Below are positions 61,916 through 64,000 of a stretch of 64,000 nucleotides of DNA, piece after piece; position 1 is the first letter of the stretch, and every line of letters begins with the position of its first letter. The translations under genes were made by a program, and so were the position numbers. Location: positions 1 through 64,000 of the forward strand of contig NZ_RHOM01000009.1 in the NCBI RefSeq assembly GCF_003946515.1, given 5' to 3'. The notes under the pieces are model-generated. The model saw nothing but the letters and a program-made list of their open reading frames with translations. It ran no database searches and was not told the origin of the DNA. Source of the stretch: Companilactobacillus zhongbaensis. GTDB lineage: Bacteria > Bacillota > Bacilli > Lactobacillales > Lactobacillaceae.

Positions 61916-63703
61916 TTATTTCAATACTATTTTTTTATACAAATGTCGTGTTAAGAAATAATACCCACCATATAAAACAAAGAAAATTATAAATGGTAAC
62001 GCTAAATTACTATAAGGTTTCATCAATAGCGCCTTAAACATTTGAAGTCCTACTAATACGTGGACAATTCCTAGTGTTGCTGGAACTGCGAAGAGTACGG
62101 CAATTTCTTTGTTGATCGATGCTCTTAGTGCTTTTTGTCTGGCACCGATTTTGTGTAACATATTGTATCTCTTCACGTCACCTGCTGCTCCGGAGAGGAT
62201 CTTGAACATTAGACAACTTGCTAGCATTGCTAAGAAGGCAATTCCTAGGAAGAAGCCCATGAATTCTAGTCCTGAGAAGAATCCGTTGATGTTTTTGTAG
62301 ACTACGTATTTGTCGGCAATCGCATTTTTCATACTTGGGAAGCGACTTTGTTGTTCTTCAGAAACTTGTTTGATTGGTGTAAGATTTTTTCTAAAGGAAT
62401 CAGTTTTGACGTATGTGATCGAGTTAGCTTTTCCTTGAATATTGTTATATTCTTGGTCACTCACTGCTTTGATTTCTTTAGTTTGGTTCTTTGGCAACAT
62501 GGAACTTTGGATTTCGTACTTCACTTCATCATTATTTAAACTAGTACTCTTCTTTTGTGTTGAGAACATGCTGTCCATGTTGAAATGACTATATGTGAAT
62601 GGTTGTGACTTGAAATCGCTTTGGCGATAGTAAACAGTTTTATCAGTCGTCTTATAATCGTATCTGTTTGTTGAAGCGCCTGACATTTTGTCGACTAAGG
62701 CTTTTTCCTTACTATTAATATTGATAATTTGTGAATCATAATATTTTTGACCATTAACAACCGTGTCGATCTGTTGGTAAAAACCTAGTCCAACGGTAAT
62801 TGCACCAAGTGCTAGTGAGAACATGATCGAGACCATTGATAAAATCTTTGTGTAATCTTTGATCCGGAAATTCAATTGAGACAGGGTAAAGTTGTTCAAA
62901 CCTTTTTGAGAGAACTTACCATTCTTTTTCAAAGCTGAAATGATCGTGGTAGTTAGTGAGTTCATCACGAAGTAAGTTCCAATTACGATCGTTACTAAGG
63001 CAACGGGGACACCGATGTAGATAAAAATTGGATTTGAACCCATGTGGATCATGGCAGCGTAACCAATACCGATAAAGATCAAACCGATAATTGCTTGAAA
63101 AACTGTCCAAACGGTATTTCTTTTGATCCGTGTTGGTTGACTATCTTTGTTCAATAGCGTTAAAACTTTGGTCATTCTTAGAGAAATCGAGTTTCTTAAA
63201 GCTGAAAAAATAAAAATAACGATGAAAAAAATCAATGTAGTGATTAATGCCGGCATGTAGAAACTACTGAAATATTTAACTGGCATGTCGAGATTTTTCA
63301 TTAACAATTGACCGACAAAACCAGTCGCAAAGATACCTAAAATGATTCCGATAACTGAAGCGATGGCACCAATGATGAATGTTTCCACAAAAATCATTTT
63401 TGAAATTTTACTGCTTTTGGCACCGAGCATCATGAACATCCCATATTCTTTTTGACGCATGCTCAAAAGAAATTTATTCGCGTAATTTATATATACGACG
63501 GTAATTATTGCTAGTAAAACTGCTCCAAAACCGAAGATGAAAACTGTCGCAGCAGCTGGTGAATTTGAGTTTAAAAAGTCTTTATTCATGGCCAAGGACA
63601 TGAACATGTAGAAAATGGCAGCTGCAATCATCAGACCTGAAAATAGCACACTGTAATCACGGATCCGATGCTTAATGCCACCAATTGCTAGTTTGTTTAA
63701 CAA
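61916..63703 (-). CDS. FtsX/BceB-type ABC transporter permease
   Basis: A 595-residue membrane protein with an N-terminal FtsX-like four-helix part, central helices, a large extracytoplasmic domain (about residues 310-490) before the last three helices, and the FKILSGAAGDVKRY segment. This layout matches BceB/YvcS peptide-antibiotic detoxification permeases, which often partner a two-component system; none is in the window. Confidence 0.87.
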   Translation of the reverse strand: MLNKLAIGGIKHRIRDYSVLFSGLMIAAAIFYMFMSLAMNKDFLNSNSPAAATVFIFGFGAVLLAIITVVYINYANKFLLSMRQKEYGMFMMLGAKSSKISKMIFVETFIIGAIASVIGIILGIFATGFVGQLLMKNLDMPVKYFSSFYMPALITTLIFFIVIFIFSALRNSISLRMTKVLTLLNKDSQPTRIKRNTVWTVFQAIIGLIFIGIGYAAMIHMGSNPIFIYIGVPVALVTIVIGTYFVMNSLTTTIISALKKNGKFSQKGLNNFTLSQLNFRIKDYTKILSMVSIMFSLALGAITVGLGFYQQIDTVVNGQKYYDSQIININSKEKALVDKMSGASTNRYDYKTTDKTVYYRQSDFKSQPFTYSHFNMDSMFSTQKKSTSLNNDEVKYEIQSSMLPKNQTKEIKAVSDQEYNNIQGKANSITYVKTDSFRKNLTPIKQVSEEQQSRFPSMKNAIADKYVVYKNINGFFSGLEFMGFFLGIAFLAMLASCLMFKILSGAAGDVKRYNMLHKIGARQKALRASINKEIAVLFAVPATLGIVHVLVGLQMFKALLMKPYSNLALPFIIFFVLYGGYYFLTRHLYKKIVLK

Positions 63704-63715
63704 TGTAGTCCCCTC

Positions 63716-64000
63716 CTATTCCGCAAATGTTCCTAATGAATCTAAGATTTCTTGATAAAATTCGCCACGTGAATGACTCTCGTTTTTAAGTTCTTGACCG
63801 ATTTCACCGTCTTTAATGAACAAGATTCGGTCACAGAAACTAGCTGAAAATGGATCATGCGTTACAAGCAAGATCGAAACGTTATCTTCTTGATTGATCT
63901 TCGTCATCGTATCCATCAAAGCACGAGCACTTTTTGAATCTAAAGCACCAGTTGGTTCATCACCAAAAATAATTTTTGGTTGGTGTACCAAAGCACGAGC
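63716..64000 (-). CDS. BceA-type ABC transporter ATP-binding protein, C-terminal part
   Basis: Cut by the window edge. The 95 visible residues contain Walker B IIFGDEPTGALDS, the H-loop LVTHDP and the usual end region. The gene starts beyond 64000 and lies directly upstream of the permease, with which it should form the transporter. Confidence 0.9.
   Translation of the reverse strand, partial: ARALVHQPKIIFGDEPTGALDSKSARALMDTMTKINQEDNVSILLVTHDPFSASFCDRILFIKDGEIGQELKNESHSRGEFYQEILDSLGTFAE

Overview
The window is a low-GC Gram-positive chromosome segment, most probably from a Lactobacillaceae species (Companilactobacillus-like is my guess). The grounds are a lactobacillar folB-folK-folE-folC-xtp-folP cluster, an FLP/FNR-like regulator, LPXTG and SLAP-like surface proteins, a T-box leader and sunset/DUF915-type secreted proteins. 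Gene functions are assigned from recognised motifs only; no database was searched.

Layout. 1-142: 5' end of a group II intron (minus strand) inserted in a repeat. 441-4100: FLP-like regulator, Dps, copper-type chaperone and P1B ATPase with two FNR-type boxes. 4242-13599: aromatic operon (aroC, tkt, aroE, DAHP synthase, aroB, aroA, tyrA, fused aroK-chorismate mutase) preceded by a leader peptide rich in Trp/Tyr/Phe codons and an attenuator. 14505-16337: XRE membrane protein, small ORF, OsmC/MarR divergent pair. 16852-22255: phoU-pstBACS and an orphan PhoP-like regulator with a degenerate receiver. 22330-30695: HicB-like protein, a gene broken by two stops, an LPXTG protein, a prolyl aminopeptidase, a secreted nuclease pair and flavodoxin. 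31372-35909: folate operon. 36131-41286: two phosphoglycerate-mutase-like paralogues, a PEPCK/HprK-like P-loop protein and a DUF915 hydrolase. 41619-54327: cell-surface region (two GT39-like membrane proteins, acyltransferase, lipoprotein, two SLAP-like proteins, a permuted GH3 enzyme). 55228-60936: Abi_2 protein, a T-box-controlled NhaC transporter and an amino-acid ABC transporter. 61916-64000: BceAB-type ABC transporter, cut by the window edge.

The most unusual content is a family of eleven large intergenic elements (about 190-650 bp, both orientations). Each ends in a multi-branched inverted repeat whose stems change sequence between copies but stay paired, bounded by conserved strings such as AAGTACCGT, GCGTTCC and GGCAGTGAACC. 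Around most single copies the neighbouring genes are skewed toward A/C on the element's strand (G/T on the other), mainly at third codon positions, and the skew fades over about 0.5-1.5 kb. This looks like a local strand-specific mutational footprint and is the best candidate here for an undescribed system.

The second highlight is the 24-codon leader peptide containing WYYYF before aroC. It overlaps a hairpin and is followed by an antiterminator/terminator pair, which suggests ribosome-mediated attenuation of the shikimate operon.
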